In this document: in pieces, positions 1 to 5,526 of the stretch
How positions within the stretch are numbered: the stretch's first letter is position 1
How the letters are laid out: each line of letters starts with the position of its first letter
Source of the DNA: Chloroflexota bacterium
GTDB lineage: Bacteria > Chloroflexota > Limnocylindria > Limnocylindrales > Limnocylindraceae
Length of the DNA: 10,796 nt
Reading direction: 5' to 3'
Assembly: GCA_016463555.1 (NCBI GenBank)
Contig: JAEMRB010000020.1
Coordinates: 1 to 10,796 of the forward strand
The notes under the pieces: generated by a model
What the model was told of the DNA's origin: nothing
Databases searched by the model: none
Seen by the model: only the letters and a program-made list of their open reading frames with translations
Program-made: the position numbers and the translations under genes

Positions 1-290
1 GGGGTGAGGCCAGCGGCGCGGGCGGCGGCAAATTTCTCGCTGAGTTGGGCAATCACCTCGGCGCGCTTCTCGTCATCGGCGGCATTGCCGCGGATATAGA
101 GGGCCTCGACGCCGGTCGCCTTCACGGCGGCAATGGCCGCATCGAGCTTCTCGCCGCGGGAACGGCCCAAGTAGACGCCACAGATGTTGTAGCCGGCCTC
201 AGCCGACAGGCGTGCGGTGGCCTCGCCGATGCCGCTTGAGGCACCCAGGATCAGCGCCCAGCGCTGGACCTTTGGATCGGTTGCTCCCAT
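1..290 (-). CDS. Short-chain dehydrogenase/reductase, N-terminal part (runs off left edge)
   Basis: The first 96 residues of an SDR-family NAD(P)-dependent oxidoreductase are visible. The protein opens MGATDPKVQRWALILGASSGIG, so the Rossmann-fold TGxxxGxG-type nucleotide loop is GASSGIG at about residues 16-22, on the first beta strand WALIL. A second strand (NICGVYLGR) and a third ending in LYIRGNAAD follow, as expected for the SDR fold. The catalytic Ser-Tyr-Lys part lies beyond the window, so the substrate cannot be named. The ATG at 290 is preceded by a strong Shine-Dalgarno, GGGAGGTG at 295-302, five bases or so upstream, which fixes the start. It diverges from the PIG-L deacetylase across 84 bases. 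Family assignment is firm; function is unknown. Confidence 0.85.
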   Translation of the reverse strand, partial: MGATDPKVQRWALILGASSGIGEATARLSAEAGYNICGVYLGRSRGEKLDAAIAAVKATGVEALYIRGNAADDEKRAEVIAQLSEKFAAARAAGLT

Positions 291-294
291 CAGG

Positions 295-302
295 CACCTC
301 CC
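295..302 (-). promoter_or_regulatory. Strong Shine-Dalgarno of the SDR gene
   Basis: Read on the minus strand this is GGGAGGTG, a near-ideal anti-16S match about five bases before the ATG at 290. It stands out because most other start codons in the window lack a recognisable ribosome binding site. Confidence 0.7.
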
Positions 303-306
303 TCGT

Positions 307-323
307 GCGGCGCCATGCGCCGC
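307..323 (-). repeat. Perfect 7-bp inverted repeat with 3-base centre in SDR leader
   Basis: On the plus strand this is GCGGCGC-CAT-GCGCCGC, a perfect 7-3-7 dyad. If the SDR transcript starts upstream of it, the mRNA would form a GC-only hairpin ending 16 bases before the SDR start codon, with the Shine-Dalgarno in between. On the mRNA strand the loop is an ATG that opens an eight-codon reading frame whose TGA overlaps the SDR ATG as TGATG. It could be an mRNA hairpin, a DNA operator or chance in GC-rich DNA. Confidence 0.45.
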
Positions 324-362
324 GTAGGTTCAGGGTAGCCGACCCACTCCGCCCTGTGCGCG

Positions 363-368
363 TACGAT
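363..368 (+). promoter_or_regulatory. -10 hexamer TACGAT of PIG-L gene (leaderless type)
   Basis: TACGAT is followed by exactly six bases (CTCGGC) and then the ATG at 375. With the usual spacing from -10 element to start point, the first transcribed base would be the A of ATG. The same spacing recurs before four other genes in the window. No good -35 hexamer is visible at 17 bases upstream. Confidence 0.55.
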
Positions 369-374
369 CTCGGC

Positions 375-1295
375 ATGGATAGCAGCGGACGATTGATTCT
401 GATGGCGGTGCACGCCCACCCAGACGACGAGACGATCAGCATGGGTGGAACCCTTGCCACCTACGCCGCCGCTCACAGCTCCAACACCGACACCTACGTG
501 GTGACCGGCACCCGCGGCGAACTCGGCGAGATCGTCATTCCAGAGCGCGACAACCCCGAAGAGCATGCGCGCCTCGGCGAGACACGCATGGGCGAAATTG
601 CCGCCGCCATGGCGGCGCTGGGCGTCACGCACTTCGAAAATCTTGGCTTCCGCGACTCCGGAATGGTTGGCGACGCAGGGAACGACGATGCACGTTCGTA
701 TCACCAACACAGCACCACGGATCTCGACGGCACAGCCGAGCGCCTCGTGCGCATCATTCGACGCGTGCAGCCCGATGTGATCGCCACCTACGACGACTTT
801 GGTGGCTACGGCCACCCTGACCACATTGCCGCCGCGCGCGTTGCGCGTCGTGCATGGGAGGTTGCTGGCGATCCAACATGGCGGCCCGAAGCGGGACCGG
901 CATGGACACCAAAGAAACTCTACGAAGTGCGTACACCAGACTCACAGCGCGACAAGGTGCTTGCGCTACTAGAGTCGCGTGGAATTGAATCGTGGTGGAG
1001 CGTGCCGAAGGAGGCAACGCCAGAAGAGCTCGAGCAGTGGCATCAGTGGCGCGCGGCGATGGCGTGCCCAGATGATCTGATCACCACGCGCATTGACATT
1101 ACAAAACAGCTCGCCGCAAAGCGCCGCGCCATTCAAGCGCACGCCACGCAGATCAAAAGTGATGGCCCGCTGCTCGTGCTAACGGAGCAGGATTACATCA
1201 ACCTCGGTGCTGTTGAGCAGTACCGGCTTATTGGAAACCGGCTTACGAGTTCGCCAGCACTTCCAGAGTCAGATTTGTTTGCGGGGCTGCGCTAG
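375..1295 (+). CDS. PIG-L/LmbE-family zinc deacetylase, MshB/Mca-like
   Basis: This 306-residue protein belongs to the PIG-L/LmbE family of zinc-dependent N-deacetylases and amidases. The metal motif HAHPDDE is at residues 13-19, giving the His and Asp ligands. GGYGHPDH at 143-150 supplies the third His ligand and a nearby catalytic His. LGFRDSGM (90-97) and AHATQI near the C-terminus match MshB (deacetylation of GlcNAc-Ins in mycothiol synthesis) and Mca (mycothiol S-conjugate amidase). The length fits both. YGHPDH leans towards MshB, but other LmbE-like deacetylases are possible, so I give no symbol. No signal peptide is seen, so it is probably cytoplasmic. The ATG at 375 is chosen because a -10-like TACGAT ends six bases before it, suggesting a leaderless message. 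Its stop lies seven bases from the convergent permease stop. Confidence 0.85.
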   Translation: MDSSGRLILMAVHAHPDDETISMGGTLATYAAAHSSNTDTYVVTGTRGELGEIVIPERDNPEEHARLGETRMGEIAAAMAALGVTHFENLGFRDSGMVGDAGNDDARSYHQHSTTDLDGTAERLVRIIRRVQPDVIATYDDFGGYGHPDHIAAARVARRAWEVAGDPTWRPEAGPAWTPKKLYEVRTPDSQRDKVLALLESRGIESWWSVPKEATPEELEQWHQWRAAMACPDDLITTRIDITKQLAAKRRAIQAHATQIKSDGPLLVLTEQDYINLGAVEQYRLIGNRLTSSPALPESDLFAGLR

Positions 1296-1302
1296 CGACG
1301 CG

Positions 1303-2157
1303 TTAGATCTTGGCTGCGCCTCGTGCGGCGTAGATGCGCGATCGAATCAAAGTAAATGCAAGGGCAAGCAAGAAGATCAGCGTCTCCAAGAGCACGATTG
1401 CCGCCCCTGAGGCGATGTCGAGCGAATAGCTCACATACAACCCAACGATTGCAGCAGAGACACCGATGAGTGCCGCCACCTGAATCATTGCCGTGAAGCG
1501 CTTCACCAGTAGCTGCGCGGTTGCTGCAGGTGTGGTGATCATCGCCACCACCAGAACAATTCCAACCGCTTGCAAGCTGATCACAATCGTTACGGCGATG
1601 AGGATCAGCAACAGGTCATCAAGTCGTCGAACAGGTAGCCCCGCGGCGCCAGCGCCGAGCGGATCGAATGTGCTAAAGAGCAGCTCCTTCCACAAGAGGC
1701 GCAGAACAAGGAGCAGGCCAAAGACAAGCAGGGTGAGCGCTAGGAGATCACCAGCGCTAATGCCGAGCACATCACCGAAGAGGAAGTGGAAGAGGTCCCC
1801 AACGTAGTTCGGGATCGAAGAGAAGATCGCAACGCCGAGTGCAAACATGCCGGCGAAGAGGACGCCGATGATGGCATCGGAGCGAAGCCCTGAGCGGCGC
1901 GTAATGGCGCCAATGCCAAGCGCAGTGCCGATCGCCGCAATCGCACCACCGAGGATGATCGGCGCCCCAATCAGGTAGGCGATCACGATGCCAGGGAAGG
2001 CGGCGTGGCTAACGGCGTCGCCGATGAAGCTCATCCCCTTCAGTACGACGAAGGATCCAACGATGGCGCAGGCGACACCGACAAGCGCACTTGCGATCAG
2101 GGCGCGAACAAAGAAGTCGTAGCCGAGCGGCGCAATGAGAAGGTCGAGCGGGTTCAT
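1303..2157 (-). CDS. znuB: Zinc ABC transporter permease (ZnuB/ABC-3 family)
   Basis: This 284-residue, strongly hydrophobic protein has eight or so predicted membrane segments and is the channel subunit of a type ABC-3 metal importer. Family signatures include VLKGMSFIGDAVSHAAFPGIV (the first 20 or so residues after about 38) and VGIVLVVAMITTPAATAQLL near 198-217, the latter typical of the ATPase-coupling region of ZnuB, TroC and MntB. The ATG overlaps the stop of the ATPase gene as ATGA, implying translational coupling. It is the last gene of the zur-znuA-znuC-znuB unit and ends seven bases from the PIG-L stop. That gap has no room for a hairpin terminator. Zinc rather than manganese is inferred from the solute-binding protein and the regulator. 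Confidence 0.92.
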   Translation of the reverse strand: MNPLDLLIAPLGYDFFVRALIASALVGVACAIVGSFVVLKGMSFIGDAVSHAAFPGIVIAYLIGAPIILGGAIAAIGTALGIGAITRRSGLRSDAIIGVLFAGMFALGVAIFSSIPNYVGDLFHFLFGDVLGISAGDLLALTLLVFGLLLVLRLLWKELLFSTFDPLGAGAAGLPVRRLDDLLLILIAVTIVISLQAVGIVLVVAMITTPAATAQLLVKRFTAMIQVAALIGVSAAIVGLYVSYSLDIASGAAIVLLETLIFLLALAFTLIRSRIYAARGAAKI

Positions 2158-2957
2158 TCGTGGCCCTCATGTGCGCCGTGGGAGTGGTGTGGGTCGTCGA
2201 GCAGCACCACGCCACCACCAGCGAGTGGAACGAGGTGGCCGCCGTAGGTCTTCTCGAGCACCGCCTGGTCGAGCACGAGCTGGGCTGGCCCATGGGCAAC
2301 GACGCGACCAGCGAGGGCGACCACATCGTGGAAGCGCTGCGCGGCGCAGGCGAGATCGTGCGTCGTAGCCACAACCGTGCGGCCACGGGCAGCCTCGGCG
2401 TCAAGGATGTTCATGATCTTCTCCTGCGTCGTGGGATCAACGCCAGTGACAGGCTCGTCAAGCAGATAGATCTCTGGGTCCGCAGCAATCGCACGCGCCA
2501 AGAAGACCCTGCGACGCTGACCGCCCGAGAGTTCGCCGATCTGGCGCTGTGCAAGATCGATCATATCGACACGACCGAGCGCGTCAGACACTGCCGCGTG
2601 GTCGGCGGCGCCAGGTCGACCGAGTGGGCCGAGCGCTGGCGTACGCCCCATCATCACCACTTCGCCGACCGATACGGGGAAGCTCCAGTCGACCTGCTCG
2701 GCTTGGGGCACATATGCAACACGCTTCGCGTGCATGCCAACAGCTGCTCCAAGCACCTGCACGTTGCCGCCCCACGGCTGCATCAGCCCAGCGATGCACT
2801 TCAGCAGCGTCGACTTCCCGCCACCGTTCGGGCCGAAGATGGCGGTCAGCGAGCCTGGTGCAAGGCTGAGTGAGACGCTACTGATCGCCGCACGGTCGCC
2901 GTAACCGGCCGTGACATCAATCAGCTCAATCGCGTTTATCTCGCTATTCATAGTCAC
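2154..2957 (-). CDS. znuC: Zinc ABC transporter ATP-binding protein with His-rich tail
   Basis: This is a 267-residue ABC ATPase energising metal import. Walker A is GPNGGGKST (42-50), the Q-loop Gln is near 85 in YVPQAEQ, the signature is LSGGQRRRV (143-151), Walker B is IYLLDEP (163-169) and the H-loop is TTHD (198-201). The C-terminus is unusual: DDPHHSHGAHEGHE has five His in the last eleven residues and could bind zinc in the cytoplasm. The start is uncertain. GTG at 2957 gives 267 residues and lies six bases after the znuA stop. ATG at 2951 would give 265. Neither has a strong Shine-Dalgarno, though GATGAG in the znuA tail suits the GTG better. The stop overlaps the permease ATG. Confidence 0.93.
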   Translation of the reverse strand: MTMNSEINAIELIDVTAGYGDRAAISSVSLSLAPGSLTAIFGPNGGGKSTLLKCIAGLMQPWGGNVQVLGAAVGMHAKRVAYVPQAEQVDWSFPVSVGEVVMMGRTPALGPLGRPGAADHAAVSDALGRVDMIDLAQRQIGELSGGQRRRVFLARAIAADPEIYLLDEPVTGVDPTTQEKIMNILDAEAARGRTVVATTHDLACAAQRFHDVVALAGRVVAHGPAQLVLDQAVLEKTYGGHLVPLAGGGVVLLDDPHHSHGAHEGHE

Positions 2958-2963
2958 ATGTTC

Positions 2964-3890
2964 TCATCGCTGCATCGATGCTGCGATGGCTGTGGCATTT
3001 GCGCGCATTGCACCGAGGTAGGTATCTCCAGGTGCGGCACCAAGCGCGTCGGAGTAGAGATCAGCGAGTACTGTCGCGCCAGTTTCTGCTGCAATGCTGA
3101 CGAGCACCTTCGAAGGAAACTGCACCTCACTAAACACCGTCGTCACTCCTGAGGCGCGGATCGCGTCAATAAGCGCAGCGATCTCTCGGGCACTTGGATC
3201 TTGACCTGGTGATGCAATTGCAACACCTACAATCGTGATGTTGTAGGCCCGAGCGAGATACCCAAACGCATCATGAAAGGTGACAATCTTGCGATTCGCT
3301 TCGGGGATCTCTAAAAATAGCGCACGAACTTCAGTGTCAAGATCTTGAAGAGCGGCGAAGCCCGCAGCTGAAGCTGAGCGAATTGTGTTGGTGAGTTCTG
3401 GTCGATCTTGTACAACACGATCTGCAATGCGCTGTACGTAATGCGCCGCCCCGGTTGGATCAAGCCACACATGTGGGTCATAGGCATCTTCCGTTTCCGC
3501 CTCTGGTGAAGCTAGATAAGTCCAAGCATCTGTTGTGTCTAGCCCTTCGCCGAGACGCAAGACGTCGCCTTCGCCCTTGTGTGCAGCATCAATGAGCGAG
3601 ACGGCCCATTCATCAAGACCTAGCCCGTTCATCAGAATCAGATCAGCTGCGGCGATCTTGGCCGCATCAGAGGGCGACGGCTCGAAGGTGTGCACGTCTA
3701 CACCAGCAGGAACGATGGAATCAATCTGCACTGAATCGCCGAGAGCGAGCCGCGCAAGATCGGCGAAGACGCTCGTTGTCGCCATCACGCGGTATCCCGA
3801 CGTCGAGGCCGTCGGTGAGCTACTGGAGCCGCCGCAGGCTGCAGCAGCAGCAAGCAGCACCATGAGCAGCGCGACGAGGCGGCGGCTCAC
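2964..3890 (-). CDS. znuA: Zinc-binding lipoprotein, ABC transporter solute-binding subunit (ZnuA-like)
   Basis: This 308-residue cluster A-I metal-binding protein captures metal outside the membrane for the adjacent ABC transporter. The N-terminus MSRRLVALLMVLLAAAAACG is a lipoprotein signal with the lipid-modified Cys at 19. Predicted metal ligands are His67 (VDVHTFEPS), His140 (YDPHVWLDP), His206 (TFHDAFGYL) and Asp281 (LYSDALG). His at the third position, where the manganese proteins PsaA and MntC have Glu, favours zinc. The His-rich loop usual in ZnuA is missing; at the equivalent place there is an acidic stretch, EAETEDAYD (130-138). The start is GTG, overlapping the regulator's TGA by four bases (GTGA). 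Base composition falls sharply from the regulator, about 77 % GC in one block, to about 50 % inside this gene. Confidence 0.92.
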   Translation of the reverse strand: MSRRLVALLMVLLAAAAACGGSSSSPTASTSGYRVMATTSVFADLARLALGDSVQIDSIVPAGVDVHTFEPSPSDAAKIAAADLILMNGLGLDEWAVSLIDAAHKGEGDVLRLGEGLDTTDAWTYLASPEAETEDAYDPHVWLDPTGAAHYVQRIADRVVQDRPELTNTIRSASAAGFAALQDLDTEVRALFLEIPEANRKIVTFHDAFGYLARAYNITIVGVAIASPGQDPSAREIAALIDAIRASGVTTVFSEVQFPSKVLVSIAAETGATVLADLYSDALGAAPGDTYLGAMRANATAIAASMQR

Positions 3891-4318
3891 TGGCGTGACT
3901 CCACGTTCTGGCAGCGAGGGCAGCGACCGAAGAGCTCAAGGCGGTGTGACTGAATCTCGAAGCCAGAGCGTCGGGCGGCCTCGGCGGTGACGGCGTCAAT
4001 GCCGCAGTCATCGACCTCGGAGATTGCGCCGCACGAGACACAGACCAGGTGATGGTGATGAGATGGCTCGCACGGGACATAGGCGTGTCGGCCGTCGGGG
4101 AGGTCAACTCGCTCGACGAGGTTCTGGTCGGCGAGGAGTTCGAGGAGACGGAAGACGGTGGCGCGCCCGATGCCGAGGCTGCGCTGCTCGGCGTCGGCGA
4201 GGAGGTCAGCGGCGGTGAAGTGCCCCTGCCGCCGTGCGATCAGGGCGGCGAGCTCGCGGCGCGGCCCGGTAAGGCGAACCCCCGCCTGGTCAAGCGCCTC
4301 GAGCAACTCTCGTGCCAT
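3887..4318 (-). CDS. zur: Fur-family metalloregulator, probably the zinc repressor Zur
   Basis: This 143-residue Fur-family repressor has an N-terminal winged helix (about 1-80, recognition region GIGRATVFRLLELL at 49-62) and a C-terminal dimerisation domain. Two CxxC pairs, CVSC (93-96) and CPRC (133-136), form the structural zinc site. SHHHHL at 86-91, Asp103, Asp104 and His125 are candidate regulatory metal ligands. Zur rather than Fur, Mur or PerR is inferred because the gene heads a unit with ZnuA, ZnuC and ZnuB and overlaps znuA by four bases. A perfect palindrome over its own promoter implies autorepression of the whole unit when zinc is sufficient. ATG 4318 has a TAGGCT -10 element ending six bases before it. 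The specificity call is inference; the family is secure. Confidence 0.9.
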   Translation of the reverse strand: MARELLEALDQAGVRLTGPRRELAALIARRQGHFTAADLLADAEQRSLGIGRATVFRLLELLADQNLVERVDLPDGRHAYVPCEPSHHHHLVCVSCGAISEVDDCGIDAVTAEAARRSGFEIQSHRLELFGRCPRCQNVESRQ

Positions 4319-4324
4319 GGAGGC

Positions 4325-4353
4325 AGCCTACCAGAGTTGAGACTAAGTCTCAA
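4325..4353 (-). promoter_or_regulatory. Promoter of the zur-znuACB unit (TTGAGA-17-TAGGCT)
   Basis: On the minus strand a -35-like TTGAGA (plus-strand 4348-4353) is separated by exactly 17 bases from a -10-like TAGGCT (plus-strand 4325-4330). Six bases, GCCTCC, then lead to the zur ATG. The start point would be at or next to the A of ATG, giving a leaderless mRNA. This is the only promoter in the window with a recognisable -35 element at canonical spacing. Confidence 0.65.
4337..4353. promoter_or_regulatory. Zur operator candidate: perfect 8-1-8 palindrome
   Basis: TTGAGACT-A-AGTCTCAA is a perfect 17-base dyad. Its core TGAGACTNAGTCTCA has the 7-1-7 layout (TGA....N....TCA) known for Fur-family boxes. 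It includes the TTGAGA -35 hexamer and half of the spacer of the zur promoter, so bound repressor would exclude RNA polymerase. It lies 45 bases upstream of the dsbA -10 element, so it might also affect that gene, though its placement fits zur far better. No second copy was seen in the window. Confidence 0.7.
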
Positions 4354-4397
4354 TAGGAGGCAGGGAGCACAAAAGGAGGCCCACGAGCCAGCGCGCG

Positions 4398-4403
4398 TAT
4401 GAT
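4398..4403 (+). promoter_or_regulatory. -10 hexamer TATGAT of dsbA-like gene (leaderless type)
   Basis: TATGAT, five of six matches to the TATAAT consensus, is followed by six bases (TCAGGC) and the ATG at 4410. This places the expected start point at the start codon. No convincing -35 hexamer is present at 16-18 bases. Confidence 0.6.
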
Positions 4404-4409
4404 TCAGGC

Positions 4410-5081
4410 ATGAGCATCATCAAGAACGCACTCGGGATCGGCGCCGTCGTCCTTTCCGTGGGGCTCGTCGTGCTCCTTCTCTCAGGCTCCTTTAGTGGCA
4501 AGCCGACCGCAAGCGACTCCTTCACCCCCGTTGCGCCGGTCTACACCCCCGATGCAGAGTTCATCTCTGGCCGGGGAATCGGCGCCGTGGACGCCCCCGT
4601 CACCCTCGAGGTGTGGACCGACTTCCAGTGCCCAATCTGCGGCATCTGGGCGAACGGTAGCGAGCCTCTCCTCTATGAGAAGTACATCAAGGAGGGGAAG
4701 CTCCGAATTGAGCAGAAGTTCTTTGCCTTCCTCGGCGAAGAGTCATTCACCTCAGCAGTCGGCGCGGTCTGCGCTGATAAGCAAGACAAGTTCTGGGCAT
4801 ACCACTCATATCTCTACGCGAACCAAGATGGAGAGAACGAAGGCTCATTCAGCGCACCACGCTTGCGCATTCTTGCGGGGGCTGCAGGCCTTGATCTAAC
4901 CACCTGGGACAGTTGCATTACCGATCCTGCCATTCGCACCGAAGTGGAAGCTGAGAGCGCAGCGGCGCGTGCCGCCGGCGTTACGGGCACACCAACACTG
5001 AAGATTGGTACTTGGATGCAGGCAGGCATCCCAGCTGAGGCCGACCTCTACAAGCGCATCGACGACGCACTCAAGCCGTAA
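4410..5081 (+). CDS. Membrane-anchored DsbA-like thiol-disulfide oxidoreductase
   Basis: This 223-residue protein has an N-terminal membrane segment (about 7-26), a short linker and an extracytoplasmic thioredoxin-like DsbA domain with a helical insert. The active site is CPIC (74-77, within TDFQCPICGIW). The cis-proline loop is GTPT with Pro195. A further Cys pair, C121 and C169, is at positions often conserved in actinobacterial DsbA/BdbD-like proteins. It probably introduces or isomerises disulfides in secreted proteins and is reoxidised by the VKOR encoded four bases downstream. The start at 4410 is supported by TATGAT six bases upstream and by a sensible anchor from residue 1. It is divergent from the zinc-uptake unit. 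Confidence 0.9.
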   Translation: MSIIKNALGIGAVVLSVGLVVLLLSGSFSGKPTASDSFTPVAPVYTPDAEFISGRGIGAVDAPVTLEVWTDFQCPICGIWANGSEPLLYEKYIKEGKLRIEQKFFAFLGEESFTSAVGAVCADKQDKFWAYHSYLYANQDGENEGSFSAPRLRILAGAAGLDLTTWDSCITDPAIRTEVEAESAAARAAGVTGTPTLKIGTWMQAGIPAEADLYKRIDDALKP

Positions 5082-5085
5082 CCCC

Positions 5086-5526
5086 ATGCGTGCCGCACGG
5101 TTCGGCGCAGTCGTCTCCGCAATTGGGACTGTTATTGCAACGTATCTCCTCGCCATTCGCTACGCGGGCATTCCCGCACTTTGCGGCCCCTCACTTGGGC
5201 CGTTTGGCGGCTGCGCCAAGGTAGAGTCATCGGTCTACTCAAGCATCGGCCCAATTCCCATTGCGCTGGTCGGCGTTGTTGGCTCACTGGTACTGCTCTT
5301 TTCATCAGTGCACTACCTGCGTACGCGCTCAACAATCTCGCTCAACATCTGGGTGCTTACAGCAGTAGTCGGCGCCGCCATTGAACTTGTGCTCATTGCA
5401 ATTCAGGCATTTGCCATCGGCGCATGGTGCGGCTGGTGCTTGCTGTATGGGCTCACCATCATCCTCTCTGCGGTTGCGGCTGTCATTGCTGCAGTGCAGG
5501 CCGAACGCGCTGCGGCTGCGCGCTAA
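5086..5526 (+). CDS. Vitamin K epoxide reductase (VKOR) family quinone-dependent disulfide reoxidase
   Basis: This 146-residue, four-helix membrane protein passes electrons from DsbA-type proteins to quinone. The redox centre is CGWC at 115-118 (AWCGWCLLYG) in the last helix. The loop cysteines are C33 and C43, followed by the VKOR-typical AKVESSVYSSIGPIPIALVG (44-63). The loop pair is separated by nine residues, somewhat longer than in characterised VKORs. The start is ATG 5086, four bases after the dsbA stop. A longer reading frame from 5005 would overlap dsbA by 77 bases and lacks a family-like N-terminus. No Shine-Dalgarno precedes the start, so translation probably depends on coupling to dsbA. 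The last 44 bases overlap the convergent regulator gene. Confidence 0.88.
   Translation: MRAARFGAVVSAIGTVIATYLLAIRYAGIPALCGPSLGPFGGCAKVESSVYSSIGPIPIALVGVVGSLVLLFSSVHYLRTRSTISLNIWVLTAVVGAAIELVLIAIQAFAIGAWCGWCLLYGLTIILSAVAAVIAAVQAERAAAAR

Noticed and set aside
330..824. 164-residue minus-strand frame opposite the PIG-L gene
   Set aside because: The opposite strand carries the catalytic motifs of PIG-L. This frame has no domain and would run through the divergent intergenic region.
1290..1297. CGCTAGCG palindrome at the PIG-L stop as a terminator
   Set aside because: It has no loop and no following T-run, and eight-base palindromes are common at this composition.
2160..2873. Long 237-residue open frame on the plus strand opposite znuC
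   Set aside because: It lies entirely antisense to a clear ABC ATPase with all motifs, and its translation shows no recognisable domain. It is a codon-composition shadow.
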